Shown piece by piece: positions 1 to 7,463 of a DNA stretch of 25,041 nt (position 1 is its first letter; every line of letters starts with the position of its first letter). The position numbers and the translations under genes are program-made. This DNA is from Candidatus Latescibacterota bacterium. GTDB taxonomy: Bacteria; Latescibacterota; UBA2968; UBA8231. The stretch spans positions 1 through 25,041 of the forward strand of contig JAJDTN010000317.1 of assembly GCA_022827165.1 (NCBI GenBank), given 5' to 3'. A model generated the notes under the pieces. The model did no database searches. It had not been told where the DNA came from and saw nothing but the letters and a program-made list of their open reading frames with translations.

Positions 1-1128
1 GGCGCCTTGAGCAAGTCCACTAAGGTGGCACTTGCCATTGCCTCGCGGCTTTCCGGCACGTCGGAAAATACCGGAGAAGGGGGGTTGACCGACGAGCAAA
101 GGCGGGAAGCCGACCAGATCATCATGCAGTGCCTCGGCGGCGGTCAGGGTGCCGTCGCGGCGGACGCCCATCTTGCAGCGGACGACGCCGCCGGGCGCCG
201 GCCCCGACCCCTGGAAGACCTCGGCCCGGGACATGGTCATCTTCACCGGCCGTCCGGTCTTGTGGGACATGACCGCCGCAGCCGGCTCCATGTAGATGGG
301 GAACTTGCCGCCGAAGCCGCCGCCGATCTCGCAGGGGATCACCTTCACCTTGCCGATGGGCACGTGCAGGACCTCGGCCACCTGGGAGCGGATCTGGAAG
401 GGGCCCTGGGTGCTGACCCAGACGACGATCGATCCGTCCTGCTTCCACAGGACGGTGGTGTTGTGGGGCTCGATGTAGCCCTGGTGCACGGTGGCGGTGC
501 GGAACTCGCGCTCGACGATCTCGTCGGCCTCGGCGAAGCCGGCCTCCACGTCGCCCAGCTCCTGGCGGTTGTGGGAGGCGATGTTGCTGCTGCGCTCGGT
601 GCTCTCCCCCAGGAGGCGGGTGGTGCGGTTCTCGTCCAGCAGCGGGGCGTCGTCCTTCATCGCCTCGAGGATGTCGACCACCGCCGGCAGGGGCTCGTAG
701 TCGACCTCGATCAGCTCCAGGGCTTCCTCGGCGATGTGGGGGCTGGTGGCGGCCACGGCGGCCACCGCATGACCCTTGTAGAGCACCTTGTTCGAGGCCA
801 GGGAGTTGGAGGCGACCTCGCGGATGTTGACCAGGGTCTCGCCGATGTCGGAGAGCTTGTCGACGGTCTCCACCAGATCGTCGGCGGTGGCCACGGCGCG
901 CACGCCTTCGAGCTGCAGCGCCCGCGAGGTGTCGATGCCGCGGATGCGGGCGTGGGCGTGGGGCGAGCGCAGCATCTTGCCGTAGAGCACGTCGGCAGGG
1001 CGCACGTCGGCGCCGTACACGGCGCGGCCCGTGACCTTGTCCTCGCCGTCGTGCCGGATCGGACGCGTGCCGATGACCCGGAACTTGCCTTGGCTGGTGT
1101 AATCGGGATATGCAGGGTTGGTGGACAT
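1..1128 (-). CDS. Xanthine dehydrogenase/CO dehydrogenase family molybdopterin-binding subunit, N-terminal part (truncated at window edge)
   Basis: The reverse strand encodes the N-terminal ~330 residues of a molybdenum hydroxylase large subunit (XdhA/CoxL/aldehyde oxidase family), which oxidises aldehydes, purines or related substrates at a molybdopterin cofactor. Visible are the GEDKVTGRAVYGADV entry motif near residues 28-42, the LRSPHAHARI segment, and the cofactor-binding GGGFGGK at residues 269-275. The start at 1128 is supported by AGGAG about 8 bases upstream and by the usual MSTN..-type family start. The family is normally 750-800 residues, so more than half is missing. The recognisable family sequence stops at a GTLTAAEA segment near position 130; beyond that the frame stays open to base 1 but reads nothing like the family (see findings). 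The substrate cannot be told from this fragment. Confidence 0.85.
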   Translation of the reverse strand, partial: MSTNPAYPDYTSQGKFRVIGTRPIRHDGEDKVTGRAVYGADVRPADVLYGKMLRSPHAHARIRGIDTSRALQLEGVRAVATADDLVETVDKLSDIGETLVNIREVASNSLASNKVLYKGHAVAAVAATSPHIAEEALELIEVDYEPLPAVVDILEAMKDDAPLLDENRTTRLLGESTERSSNIASHNRQELGDVEAGFAEADEIVEREFRTATVHQGYIEPHNTTVLWKQDGSIVVWVSTQGPFQIRSQVAEVLHVPIGKVKVIPCEIGGGFGGKFPIYMEPAAAVMSHKTGRPVKMTMSRAEVFQGSGPAPGGVVRCKMGVRRDGTLTAAEALHDDLVGFPPLLVGQPPFSGIFRRAGKPRGNGKCHLSGLAQGA

Positions 1129-1173
1129 CGATCTCTCCTGGACGTCCGGGTTGGCTGTAGGACGGAGCCGGCT

Positions 1174-1202
1174 ACGGTAGGCAGGCCCCGGATTCCTGTC
1201 AA
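1174..1202 (-). promoter_or_regulatory. Sigma70-like promoter of the molybdenum hydroxylase gene
   Basis: On the reverse strand a perfect TTGACA (1202-1197) is followed by a 17-base spacer and TACCGT (1179-1174, 3 of 6 matches to the -10 consensus). Transcription would begin near 1166, giving a leader of about 38 bases with the AGGAG site before the start at 1128. The -35 is strong and the -10 weak. Confidence 0.45.
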
Positions 1203-1307
1203 CGAGAGAGAGGGTGGCCTTCGAGCGCTCCCATGCGCTCCTTGTTCGGGGCGGGAGGGTCCGCTTTTCTCAGTGATCGCATGGCCTCGAAATCCAGGAC
1301 TCCGCCC

Positions 1308-2033
1308 ATGACCTGGGAGCCGTCGTCGACTCCCCCGGACCTCGGTGCGGGAGATGTCCACCTCTGGCGCGTTCGACTCGGGAGCACCGGCGCAGGAGAG
1401 CCCGCCGACGAGGCCGCCCTCGCAAAGGAGGAGGTCGAGCGGTCCTCGGCGTACCCCGCCGGCGAGCCCCGGCGGCGCTTCCTCGCCGCCCGCCGCCGGC
1501 TGCGGAGCCTGCTCTCCGGCTATGCGCGGGTCCCCGCCGCCGAGCTCGAGCTGGCCTACGGCGAGCAGGGCAAGCCCTCCCTCCGCGAGCCGGCGGCGGA
1601 TCTCACCTTCAACCAGTCGCACTCGGGGGACCTGCTGCTGCTGGCCTTCGGCCGCGGGCGGGAACTGGGCGTCGACGTGGAGCGGACGGGGCGGGAGGTC
1701 TCCTGGGAACGGGTGGCGCGGCGGTTCTTCCACGGGCGCGAGCTGGAGGCCCTGTGCGGCCTGCCCCCCGAGGAACGCCGGTCCGCCTTCTTCCGGTGCT
1801 GGACACGCAAGGAAGCCTTCGTCAAGGCCACCGGCCGCGGCGTCACCCAGGGCCTGCGGAGCTTCGCCGTCTCCCTGGACCCGGCCGCCGCCCGTCTGAC
1901 ATGGATCCAGGACGGCGACCCCGCCAGCTGGGGCATGGCCGACATCGACCCCGGACCGGGGTACGCCGCCGCCCTGTGTGCCGCGGGACGGGGCTGGTCG
2001 CTGCGCTGCTTCGAGCCGGCGCCGGGGAGCTGA
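1308..2033 (+). CDS. 4'-phosphopantetheinyl transferase, Sfp type
   Basis: The product transfers 4'-phosphopantetheine from coenzyme A to a serine of carrier proteins (fatty-acid, polyketide or peptide synthases). Family hallmarks are in order: GEQGKPSL near residues 85-92, FNQSHSGD at 101-108, the magnesium-binding GVDVER at 121-126, and the W..KEA..K..G motif at 165-178 (WTRKEAFVKATGRG). From the ATG at 1308 it is 241 residues, close to Sfp (224). An in-frame ATG at 1233 would add 25 residues with no family similarity, and none of the candidate starts has a strong ribosome site, so the start is uncertain. No synthase genes lie nearby, so it probably serves carrier proteins encoded elsewhere. 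Its stop codon directly abuts the stop codon of the next gene, which is convergent. Confidence 0.88.
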   Translation: MTWEPSSTPPDLGAGDVHLWRVRLGSTGAGEPADEAALAKEEVERSSAYPAGEPRRRFLAARRRLRSLLSGYARVPAAELELAYGEQGKPSLREPAADLTFNQSHSGDLLLLAFGRGRELGVDVERTGREVSWERVARRFFHGRELEALCGLPPEERRSAFFRCWTRKEAFVKATGRGVTQGLRSFAVSLDPAAARLTWIQDGDPASWGMADIDPGPGYAAALCAAGRGWSLRCFEPAPGS

Positions 2034-2783
2034 CTACAGCATCAGCACCCGATGGACCCCGCGCAGGTCCATCTCGAAGTCGATCTCCTCCACCGGGGGA
2101 CGGGTGTGATGCCAGTGGATGCCCAGTTGCCGGGCCGGGCCCATGCGCTCGAGCAGGACCTCCTCGAGGAAGCCGCACAGGGGATGGACGGTGTAGACGT
2201 TCACCTGGTCCACCTGCCCCCAGCCGGCGCCGAGACCCCGAAGCCGTTGCTCCATGATCTCCATGACGCAGACCGCCTTGTCGCGCATCCCCTCCTCCGA
2301 GGTGTCGCCGCGGCGCACGATGGCCGATGCCTCAAGGGCGCTCCCGCGCAGCTCACCGGCTCCGGCGACGACCAGCGACGGAGCGAGGCCAGCGGCGGCC
2401 GGCGCGGTGTAGGAGAAGGCGAACATGCACGGCTCCCGCGGCGGCTCGTGGGAGGGCGCCACGTTGGTGCGGGCCACGGGGTTGAGGCCGTCGATGAGCA
2501 GCTCCCACTCGGCGAGGAGGCGGCGGTACTCGTCGTTGAACCGGATGAAGCCCTCGATGCTGTACGGCCGCGGGCAGCGCAGCTGCACGCCGCACAGGGC
2601 GGACCGGCCGAGACCCTGCCCGGCCAGGTGCGCCTCGACCCGCTCGAAGCCGAGCCGCCAGGGGGGCTGGTCGCGCAGGATGACGTGGACGATCTCGAAC
2701 CCCGGGTCGGCGATCACCCCCGAGGAGTAGGGATCGATGCCTTTCAGGAAGTGGTAGTGGCCGGCGGGGTTGGGCAGCAGCAT
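2034..2783 (-). CDS. RidA/CnbZ-like (2-aminomuconate deaminase-like) protein
   Basis: A 249-residue cytosolic protein. The N-terminus (LLPNPAGHYHFLKGIDPYSS) is distinctive. The C-terminal half looks like a RidA/YjgF-type fold: an AGAGELRG segment, then a long helix, then GWGQVDQVNVYTVHPL, which corresponds to the V.KV.VYL.D strand of RidA proteins. From memory the closest named relative is the 2-amino-5-chloromuconate deaminase CnbZ group, whose members act on enamine/imine intermediates of aromatic degradation; this assignment is by recollection and similarity of layout, not by a search. Upstream of the ATG is GGAGT at a suitable distance. It is divergent from the D-2-hydroxyacid dehydrogenase gene across a 125-bp spacer. 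Confidence 0.6.
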   Translation of the reverse strand: MLLPNPAGHYHFLKGIDPYSSGVIADPGFEIVHVILRDQPPWRLGFERVEAHLAGQGLGRSALCGVQLRCPRPYSIEGFIRFNDEYRRLLAEWELLIDGLNPVARTNVAPSHEPPREPCMFAFSYTAPAAAGLAPSLVVAGAGELRGSALEASAIVRRGDTSEEGMRDKAVCVMEIMEQRLRGLGAGWGQVDQVNVYTVHPLCGFLEEVLLERMGPARQLGIHWHHTRPPVEEIDFEMDLRGVHRVLML

Positions 2784-2861
2784 GGTCGGATGACTCCGGT
2801 TCGGGTGATTGTCTCAAGTCTATGGGAGGCCGCGGCGGCGGCTCAAGGTCGGCGCTGCCCC

Positions 2862-2867
2862 TATATT
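2862..2867 (+). promoter_or_regulatory. Possible -10 element for the D-2-hydroxyacid dehydrogenase gene
   Basis: TATATT (5 of 6 matches to consensus) stands out in a very GC-rich spacer 41 bases before the start at 2909. No good -35 hexamer lies at 16-18 bases, so this is a weak call. A GAGGAGG ribosome site follows about 11 bases before the ATG. Confidence 0.35.
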
Positions 2868-2908
2868 CGCCTGCTTCGACGACCGTGACGTGAGGAGGTA
2901 GAAGACCT

Positions 2909-3865
2909 ATGCCCTGGCGGATACTGATGCAGTCGGACGTGGAGCCCTACGAGACCGTCATGCGCCTGCTGGAGGAGGCCCACTGCGAGCTGGACTGGTG
3001 GCGCGAGGAGGAGCCGCCGCCCGGCGTCGACTACGGCGCCCTCGACGGCATCTACGTGTACAGTCACATGTGGGTGAGCAAGGAGCTGATGGCCCGCTGC
3101 CCCAAGCTGAAGATCGTCAGCAACTTCGGCGTCGGCTGCGACCACATCGACCTGGAGGGGGCCCGCTCCCTCGGCATCCCCGTGGGCAACACCCCGGGCG
3201 TGCTCGACGCGGCCACCGCCGACCTGACCTGGACCCTGCTGCTGGCGGCGGCGCGCAACGCCATCCGCGGCGACCACTTCGCCCGCGGCCCGGAGTTCAC
3301 CCACTACGACGCCGCCATCCTCCTCGGCCAGCAGGTGACGGGGGCCGCCCTCGGCATCGTCGGCCTCGGCCGCATCGGCTACCAGGTCGCCCGGCGGGCG
3401 GCGGGCTTCGACATGGAGATCCTCTACCACAACCGCAACCGCAACGAGCGCGCCGAGCGGGAGCTGGGCGCCCGCTACCTGTCCCTCGACGAGCTGCTGG
3501 AGCAGTCCGACTTCGTCACCCTCAACTGCCCCCTCACCGAGGCGACGCGAGGCCTCATCGGCTCCCGCGAGATCGCGCGGATGAAGCCGACGGCGGTCCT
3601 CGTCAACGCCGCGCGGGGGCCGGTCTGGGACCAGGAGGCGATCCTCGAGGCGCTGCGCGCCGAGCGCCTGCACGCGGCGGCCACCGACGTGACCGACCCG
3701 GAGCCGCTGCCGCGCGACCACCCCCTGCTGGCGCAGGAGAACCTGGTGATCTTCCCGCACCTCGGGTCGGCCACGCGCCAGACCCGGGACGCCATGTCCA
3801 GCATGTCCGTGGACAACCTGGTGGCGGGGCTGGAGGGGCGGGAGGTGCCGTACCGGATCGCGTAG
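2909..3865 (+). CDS. D-2-hydroxyacid dehydrogenase (NAD(P)-dependent)
   Basis: A 318-residue cytosolic oxidoreductase that interconverts 2-keto acids and D-2-hydroxy acids (glyoxylate/hydroxypyruvate reductase or phosphoglycerate dehydrogenase-like). The substrate loop NFGVGCDHIDL is at residues 72-82, the Rossmann GLGRIG at 152-157, and the catalytic triad is visible as Arg236 in NAARG, Glu265 in TDPEPL and His284 in PHLGSAT. The residues after the Rossmann strand (HNRNRNER) are basic, which in this family favours NADP(H), but this is only suggestive. The length matches the family. The start has a strong GAGGAGG site upstream. The exact substrate is not determinable from sequence alone. Confidence 0.9.
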   Translation: MPWRILMQSDVEPYETVMRLLEEAHCELDWWREEEPPPGVDYGALDGIYVYSHMWVSKELMARCPKLKIVSNFGVGCDHIDLEGARSLGIPVGNTPGVLDAATADLTWTLLLAAARNAIRGDHFARGPEFTHYDAAILLGQQVTGAALGIVGLGRIGYQVARRAAGFDMEILYHNRNRNERAERELGARYLSLDELLEQSDFVTLNCPLTEATRGLIGSREIARMKPTAVLVNAARGPVWDQEAILEALRAERLHAAATDVTDPEPLPRDHPLLAQENLVIFPHLGSATRQTRDAMSSMSVDNLVAGLEGREVPYRIA

Positions 3866-3902
3866 CTCCAGCCCAGGAGTCGAGCTGGCGCGGGGGCCCC
3901 CA

Positions 3903-3957
3903 CGATCTGGACGTGTCGCTCAGGGCGTCTGCGACTCAGGCCGATCCTGCCAGATCG
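3903..3957. repeat. Nested inverted repeat upstream of the Sel1 gene
   Basis: An 8-bp perfect inverted repeat, CGATCTGG (3903-3910) and CCAGATCG (3950-3957), encloses a 5-bp inverted repeat GTCGC (3915-3919) and GCGAC (3931-3935). It ends 19 bases before the Sel1 start, so it could fold in the mRNA leader, or mark the end of the inserted segment. There is no run of T, so it is not an ordinary terminator. Confidence 0.4.
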
Positions 3958-3976
3958 CGTATGGAGAACAGCTGTA

Positions 3977-5095
3977 ATGGTTCACCACATGGTATTCGCA
4001 GCAGTATTGGTTGTCTCTGGTACCACAACGCTCGGTGCGCCAGTGTGCGCGCAAGAGGGCGAGAAAGTCGCCGACATACGCGCCCGAGCCGAGGCTGGCG
4101 ACGCCTCCGCGCAGGGCGAGCTGGGGCTCATGTATGCCGAGGGTGGGGGAGTGCCACAGAGCGATGTCGAGGCAATTCGTTGGTACCGCCTCGCGGCTGA
4201 TCAGGGTAGTGCCGAAGCGCAGTTTCGTCTCGGTGGCATGTATGTCGGGGGGCGTGGTGTGCCAGAAGATCATGCCGAAGCGGTCCGGTGGTACCGCCTT
4301 GCCGCCGATCAGGGCCACACCGTAGCACAGGTCTCGCTGGGGGCCATGTACCTGGTCGGCTTGGGCGTGGCGCAGGATGACGCCGAGGCCGTTCGTTGGT
4401 ACCGCCTCGCAGCTGATCAGGGGAACGCCTCAGCGCAGGCCCGGTTGGGCTTCATGTACGCCGAGGGCCGGGGTGTGCCACAGGATGACACCGAAGCGGT
4501 TCGCTGGTACCGCCTTGCCGCCGATCAAGGAGAGGCATTGGCGCAGGTCAATCTGGGAAGCATGCACGCCAAGGGTCGGGGCGTTCCACAGGATGACGCC
4601 GAAGCGGTTCGCTGGTACCACCTTTCCGCCGATCAGGGAGAGGACACAGCTCAGGCGAATCTGGGAAGCATGTACGCCGAGGGGCGTGGAGTACCCCAAG
4701 ACTATGCCGAGGCGGCTGCTTGGTACCACAAGGCCGCCGAGCAGGGCAATACCAAGGCTATGCTTGCCCTCGGAATCTTCTGTGCCGATGGCCGCGGTGT
4801 GACTCAGGATTTTGTCACGGCTCACATGTGGGCGAATCTGGCTGCCTCCCGTTTAGCCGGAGAGCAACGCGCGGCTGCTGCGGAGCTTCGTGACGCCGTG
4901 GCCGAAGCTCTGACCAAGAAGCCCTCGCCGAGGCGCAACGCCGCGCACGGGAGTGGAGTGCGGCGCACCCACAGAATAAGTAGCCGGCGAATGGGTATCG
5001 CAGAGGGGCAGTTGAATCTGGAGCAAGTGTCCCAAGCTATCGCTCGGCCAGTTGTTGACCTGATCGAGAGAAGATTACATCGCCTTGCTGCTTGA
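3977..5095 (+). CDS. Secreted Sel1-repeat protein with a frameshift near the 3' end
   Basis: The N-terminus (residues 1-25, hydrophobic core then ending PVCA) is a signal peptide, so the product is exported. Residues 42 to ~293 form seven 36-residue Sel1 repeats with the pattern AQ..LG.MY..GRGVPQD..EAVRWY.LAADQG, alpha-helical solenoids that mediate protein-protein contacts. The last repeat runs into MWANLAASRLAGEQRAAAAELRDAVAEALT, the standard C-terminal cap of this family. The cap should continue as an ALAEAQRRAREW-type helix and stop; exactly this is found in another frame from 4921 to the TAG at 4981-4983. One base is therefore missing near 4919-4921, and the intact protein would be about 335 residues ending at 4983. 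As the sequence stands, the last ~58 residues (to 5095) are out-of-frame. A GGAG site lies upstream of the start. Confidence 0.8.
   Translation: MVHHMVFAAVLVVSGTTTLGAPVCAQEGEKVADIRARAEAGDASAQGELGLMYAEGGGVPQSDVEAIRWYRLAADQGSAEAQFRLGGMYVGGRGVPEDHAEAVRWYRLAADQGHTVAQVSLGAMYLVGLGVAQDDAEAVRWYRLAADQGNASAQARLGFMYAEGRGVPQDDTEAVRWYRLAADQGEALAQVNLGSMHAKGRGVPQDDAEAVRWYHLSADQGEDTAQANLGSMYAEGRGVPQDYAEAAAWYHKAAEQGNTKAMLALGIFCADGRGVTQDFVTAHMWANLAASRLAGEQRAAAAELRDAVAEALTKKPSPRRNAAHGSGVRRTHRISSRRMGIAEGQLNLEQVSQAIARPVVDLIERRLHRLAA
4100..4855 (+). repeat. Tandem 108-bp repeat encoding seven Sel1 units
   Basis: Seven in-frame copies of a 108-base unit. The segment around GGTACC followed by CGCCT and GCCGATCAGGG is nearly identical between units, including at third codon positions, which suggests recent expansion by slippage or unequal crossing-over. 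The last unit is the most divergent, as expected for a cap repeat. Confidence 0.8.
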
Positions 5096-5120
5096 GGATC
5101 ATGGGACTACGGAGAAAGCG

Positions 5121-5876
5121 ATGGGCTTGCCTGATGACGCATTGAGATTGGCGGAACTGGACCTACAAGTGGTTCAGACTCTCGTGGATGGCCATATCGA
5201 GGATTTTTCTAATGCACTGGCGGAGTACCTGACGCTGAAGGCGAACCTGAAGCAGCAGATGCTCGATGAATCGACGATCTCAGTCGAAGATCCAGAGTCG
5301 CGGGAGGTTCTTCGCAAGATTGGCAGAAACGATAGCTTTCGGTCGGATGAGATCGTAAAGCGAATCAAGGACGGTACGGGTGAGGATCTCGCAGTTGAGG
5401 AAGTCGACGAGGCGGACCTTGAGAGGTTGGGCTCTGATCTGTTCTATTCCTGGCATAGCCACGAAGAGTACGTGAGTGCACTTCGCGAGTTGCGACCACT
5501 GATCCTGGGATGCGAGACCTCGGAGAGCGTGATCCGACTGGTAGAGCAGATCAAGCGGTGCTATGCCTTTCAGCAATATGATGCAGCATTCGGGTTGTGC
5601 CGGACGTTGCTTGAGGCAAGTATTCGAGACATAGGCGTTCGCCGAGGACTATTCCCCGACCGAGAGGAGAGCGCCGTACTCTACGATTACATCAAGTCGT
5701 CCGTGTTGCGCGACAGGGTTTCCTCTGGACACCTCAACGAGACCTTAAGAAAACTCTTCGATCGCCTCTCCAAGGTGTTGCACGCGCGGAGAACGGTAGG
5801 GCAGGTTGAGGCTCGCAGAGCATTCGGAGACACACTTCTGGCTATTGAGAAGCTCTACGAATCTCACAACCCCTGA
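5121..5876 (+). CDS. Uncharacterised protein, C-terminal HEPN/DUF4145-like region
   Basis: A 251-residue soluble protein that I do not recognise with certainty. The N-terminal ~50 residues and a second acidic stretch near residues 85-110 are helical and charged. The C-terminal ~100 residues contain CRTLLEASIRDIG, a DYIKSSVLRDRV segment and LSKVLHARR, followed by a final helix. This order (R..LE.....G, then L.D.I, then V.HA) resembles DUF4145 and other HEPN-superfamily proteins found in abortive-infection and toxin-antitoxin loci; the canonical R-x4-6-H catalytic motif is not clearly present. ATG 5121 is preferred because GGAGA lies 5 bases upstream; a TTG at 5085 would extend it by 12 residues. 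Base composition and codon use are much less GC-rich than in trxB next door, suggesting transfer. No toxin/antitoxin partner is visible apart from the Sel1 gene. Confidence 0.65.
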   Translation: MGLPDDALRLAELDLQVVQTLVDGHIEDFSNALAEYLTLKANLKQQMLDESTISVEDPESREVLRKIGRNDSFRSDEIVKRIKDGTGEDLAVEEVDEADLERLGSDLFYSWHSHEEYVSALRELRPLILGCETSESVIRLVEQIKRCYAFQQYDAAFGLCRTLLEASIRDIGVRRGLFPDREESAVLYDYIKSSVLRDRVSSGHLNETLRKLFDRLSKVLHARRTVGQVEARRAFGDTLLAIEKLYESHNP

Positions 5877-5925
5877 GTCTGGAGCACTTCAATAAACCCA
5901 CCCACATCAGTGAGTAACCCATAGA

Positions 5926-6867
5926 ATGCCAGAGAACGGCCACTACGACGTCCTGATCATCGGCTCCGGCCCGGCGGGGTTCACCGCCGCCGTGTACGCG
6001 GCGCGGGCGGACCTGGCGCCGCTGGTGCTCGAAGGCATGCAGCCCGGCGGCCAGCTGACGATCACCACCGACGTGGAGAACTACCCCGGCTTCCCCGAGG
6101 GGATCATGGGGCCCGAGATGATGGACAAGTTCCGCGAGCAGGCGCAGCGCTTCGGCGCCACCACCCTGTTCCGGACCGCCACCGAGGTCGACCTGTCGCG
6201 GCGGCCCTTCGCGGTGAAGGCCGAGGACCGGAGCTTCACCGCCGAGGCCGTGATCATCGCCACCGGCGCCTCGGCGCGGCTCCTGGGCATCGAGTCGGAG
6301 ACCCGGCTCATGGGCCACGGCGTGTCGGCGTGCGCCACCTGCGACGGCTTCTTCTTCCGCGACAAGGAGCTGGTCGTCGTTGGCGGCGGCGACTCGGCCA
6401 TGGAGGAGGCCACCTTCCTGACCAAGTTCGCCACGCGGGTGAGCATCGTGCACCGGCGCGCCGAGTTCCGGGCGTCGCGGATCATGCTCCACCGGGCCGA
6501 GGAGAACGAGAAGATCGACTTCGTCACGCCGGCGGTGGTGGAGGAGATCCTGTCACCGGACGGCGAGCTGGAGGTGAGCGGGGTGAGGCTGAGCAACCCG
6601 GAGACGGGCGAAACCTGGGAGCACTCCTGCCAGGGGGTATTCATGGCCATCGGCCACATACCGAATACCCAGCTCTTCGAGGGGGTTCTCGAGATGGACG
6701 ACAACGGCTACCTGATCACGGCCCCGGACTCGACGAGGACCAACGTCGAAGGCGTCTTCGCATGCGGCGACGCCCAGGACCACGTCTACCGGCAGGCGGT
6801 GACCGCCGCCGGCACGGGATGCATGGCCGCCATCGAGGCCGAGCGCTGGTTAGGGGAGCGGGACTGA
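5926..6867 (+). CDS. trxB: Thioredoxin-disulfide reductase
   Basis: A 313-residue flavoprotein that passes electrons from NADPH through FAD to thioredoxin in the cytosol. The FAD-binding GSGPAG is at residues 13-18, the redox-active CATC at 136-139, the NADPH-binding GGGDSA at 153-158 with the NADPH phosphate-binding HRR at 176-178, and the C-terminal FAD motif with Gly281-Asp282. Length and motif order match bacterial low-molecular-weight TrxB exactly. The start at 5926 places the first Rossmann strand at the usual distance. The ribosome site is weak. It is convergent with the genes that follow on the other strand. Confidence 0.97.
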   Translation: MPENGHYDVLIIGSGPAGFTAAVYAARADLAPLVLEGMQPGGQLTITTDVENYPGFPEGIMGPEMMDKFREQAQRFGATTLFRTATEVDLSRRPFAVKAEDRSFTAEAVIIATGASARLLGIESETRLMGHGVSACATCDGFFFRDKELVVVGGGDSAMEEATFLTKFATRVSIVHRRAEFRASRIMLHRAEENEKIDFVTPAVVEEILSPDGELEVSGVRLSNPETGETWEHSCQGVFMAIGHIPNTQLFEGVLEMDDNGYLITAPDSTRTNVEGVFACGDAQDHVYRQAVTAAGTGCMAAIEAERWLGERD

Positions 6868-6891
6868 GCGGCTGAGGCCCGGCCGCCGATC

Positions 6892-6990
6892 CTACAGTCC
6901 CGCGAACACCTCCCGCCCGCGTCGGAAAAGCTCGCGCACCTCCTCGCGCTGGCGGTCGATGTAGTAGCGGCCCACCGAATCGATCCAGCA
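6892..6990 (-). pseudogene. 3'-terminal remnant of a second CehA/McbA-type metallohydrolase gene
   Basis: About 96 bases match the 3' end of the intact gene at 7463-8902 (copy at 7464-7558) with seven mismatches. Both copies would encode WIDSVGRY..DRQREEVREL and the same final FRRGREVFAGL, then TAG. Only two of ~32 residues differ and most base changes are synonymous, so the fragment appears to derive from a once-functional paralogue rather than from a fresh duplication. The similarity begins immediately after the stop of the coiled-coil gene, so the body of the paralogue is missing. Confidence 0.7.
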
Positions 6991-6994
6991 CAAC

Positions 6995-7267
6995 TCATGC
7001 AGGCCGCCCCTCCGGGTCGCCGTCGCCAGGCTCGCCGCCCGCGGCCGGCGCCCTCCAGCCCAAGGCGCCCTCGACCCGGGCGAGGCGCTCGGCCAGGGCC
7101 GCCAGCTCGCGCCGCACGTCGGCGACCTCGCGACGCAGGTCGCCCAAGTCGGCCCGCATGTCCCGCCGCAGGTCCGCCACGTCCGCCCGGATGGCCAGTT
7201 GCAGGGGAACCAGCACCGCCAGCAGGCCGACGGCTGCCGCCACGATCGCAATCGCCTCCGCGCTCAT
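6995..7267 (-). CDS. Small membrane-anchored coiled-coil protein
   Basis: A 90-residue protein with one N-terminal membrane helix (about residues 6-27, AIAIVAAAVGLLAVLVPLQL) followed by a regular charged coiled coil (about residues 28-70, repeating RADVADLRRDM / RADLGDLRREV / ADVRREL) and a short glycine-rich tail. The hydrophobic anchor followed by heptad-like D-L-R repeats is typical of short bacterial membrane coiled-coil proteins of unknown function. The ATG at 7267 is preferred; the frame is open upstream to 7429 but that extension is low-complexity and begins after a predicted promoter. A possible 39-codon frame with its own GGAGG site ends in an ATGA overlap with this start, so a tiny upstream coding unit is conceivable but unsupported. 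Confidence 0.6.
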   Translation of the reverse strand: MSAEAIAIVAAAVGLLAVLVPLQLAIRADVADLRRDMRADLGDLRREVADVRRELAALAERLARVEGALGWRAPAAGGEPGDGDPEGRPA

Positions 7268-7414
7268 GAGGCCACCCCATCCGGTCCCTTTGCCGGCGAC
7301 CGCCCCGGGATCGCCCGGTGCGCCCCGGTCGACGACGGACACACCGTCACCAGACAGCGCTTCTCTCTCTGATACTGCCTCATCTTGTGCTTCCTCCCGA
7401 GGGGTGACTCCGGT

Positions 7415-7443
7415 AGCGTAGACATCCACTTGGGGCCCGTCAA
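7415..7443 (-). promoter_or_regulatory. Possible promoter of the coiled-coil gene
   Basis: On the reverse strand TTGACG (7443-7438), a 17-base spacer and TACGCT (7420-7415). It lies just after the stop of the metallohydrolase gene, so the coiled-coil gene may be transcribed on its own. The -10 matches at only three positions. Confidence 0.35.
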
Positions 7444-7463
7444 AGCCACCTGATCACGGCCCC
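7432..7463 (-). terminator. GC-rich hairpin at the end of the metallohydrolase operon
   Basis: GGGGCCGT pairs with ACGGGCCCC (one bulged G) around a 15-base loop, starting within the TAG stop codon of the metallohydrolase gene. There is no U-tract, so intrinsic termination would be weak. It overlaps the proposed -35 element of the next promoter. Confidence 0.3.

Noticed and set aside
7..1311. Long forward-strand open frame opposite the molybdenum hydroxylase gene
   Set aside because: From ~130 onward it is the antisense of a clearly conserved reverse-strand protein and is rich in GC-codon residues (A, G, H, L, V) without any motif. Only its first ~40 codons look protein-like and are treated as a possible chimera.
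4100..4855. CRISPR-like regular repeats
   Set aside because: The 108-bp periodicity is a coding Sel1 repeat in frame, without unique spacers. No CRISPR array or cas gene was seen in the window.
7264..7383. Tiny open frame with a GGAGG site ending in ATGA before the coiled-coil gene
   Set aside because: Only 39 codons, no recognisable features; the same DNA is better explained as the leader of the coiled-coil gene.
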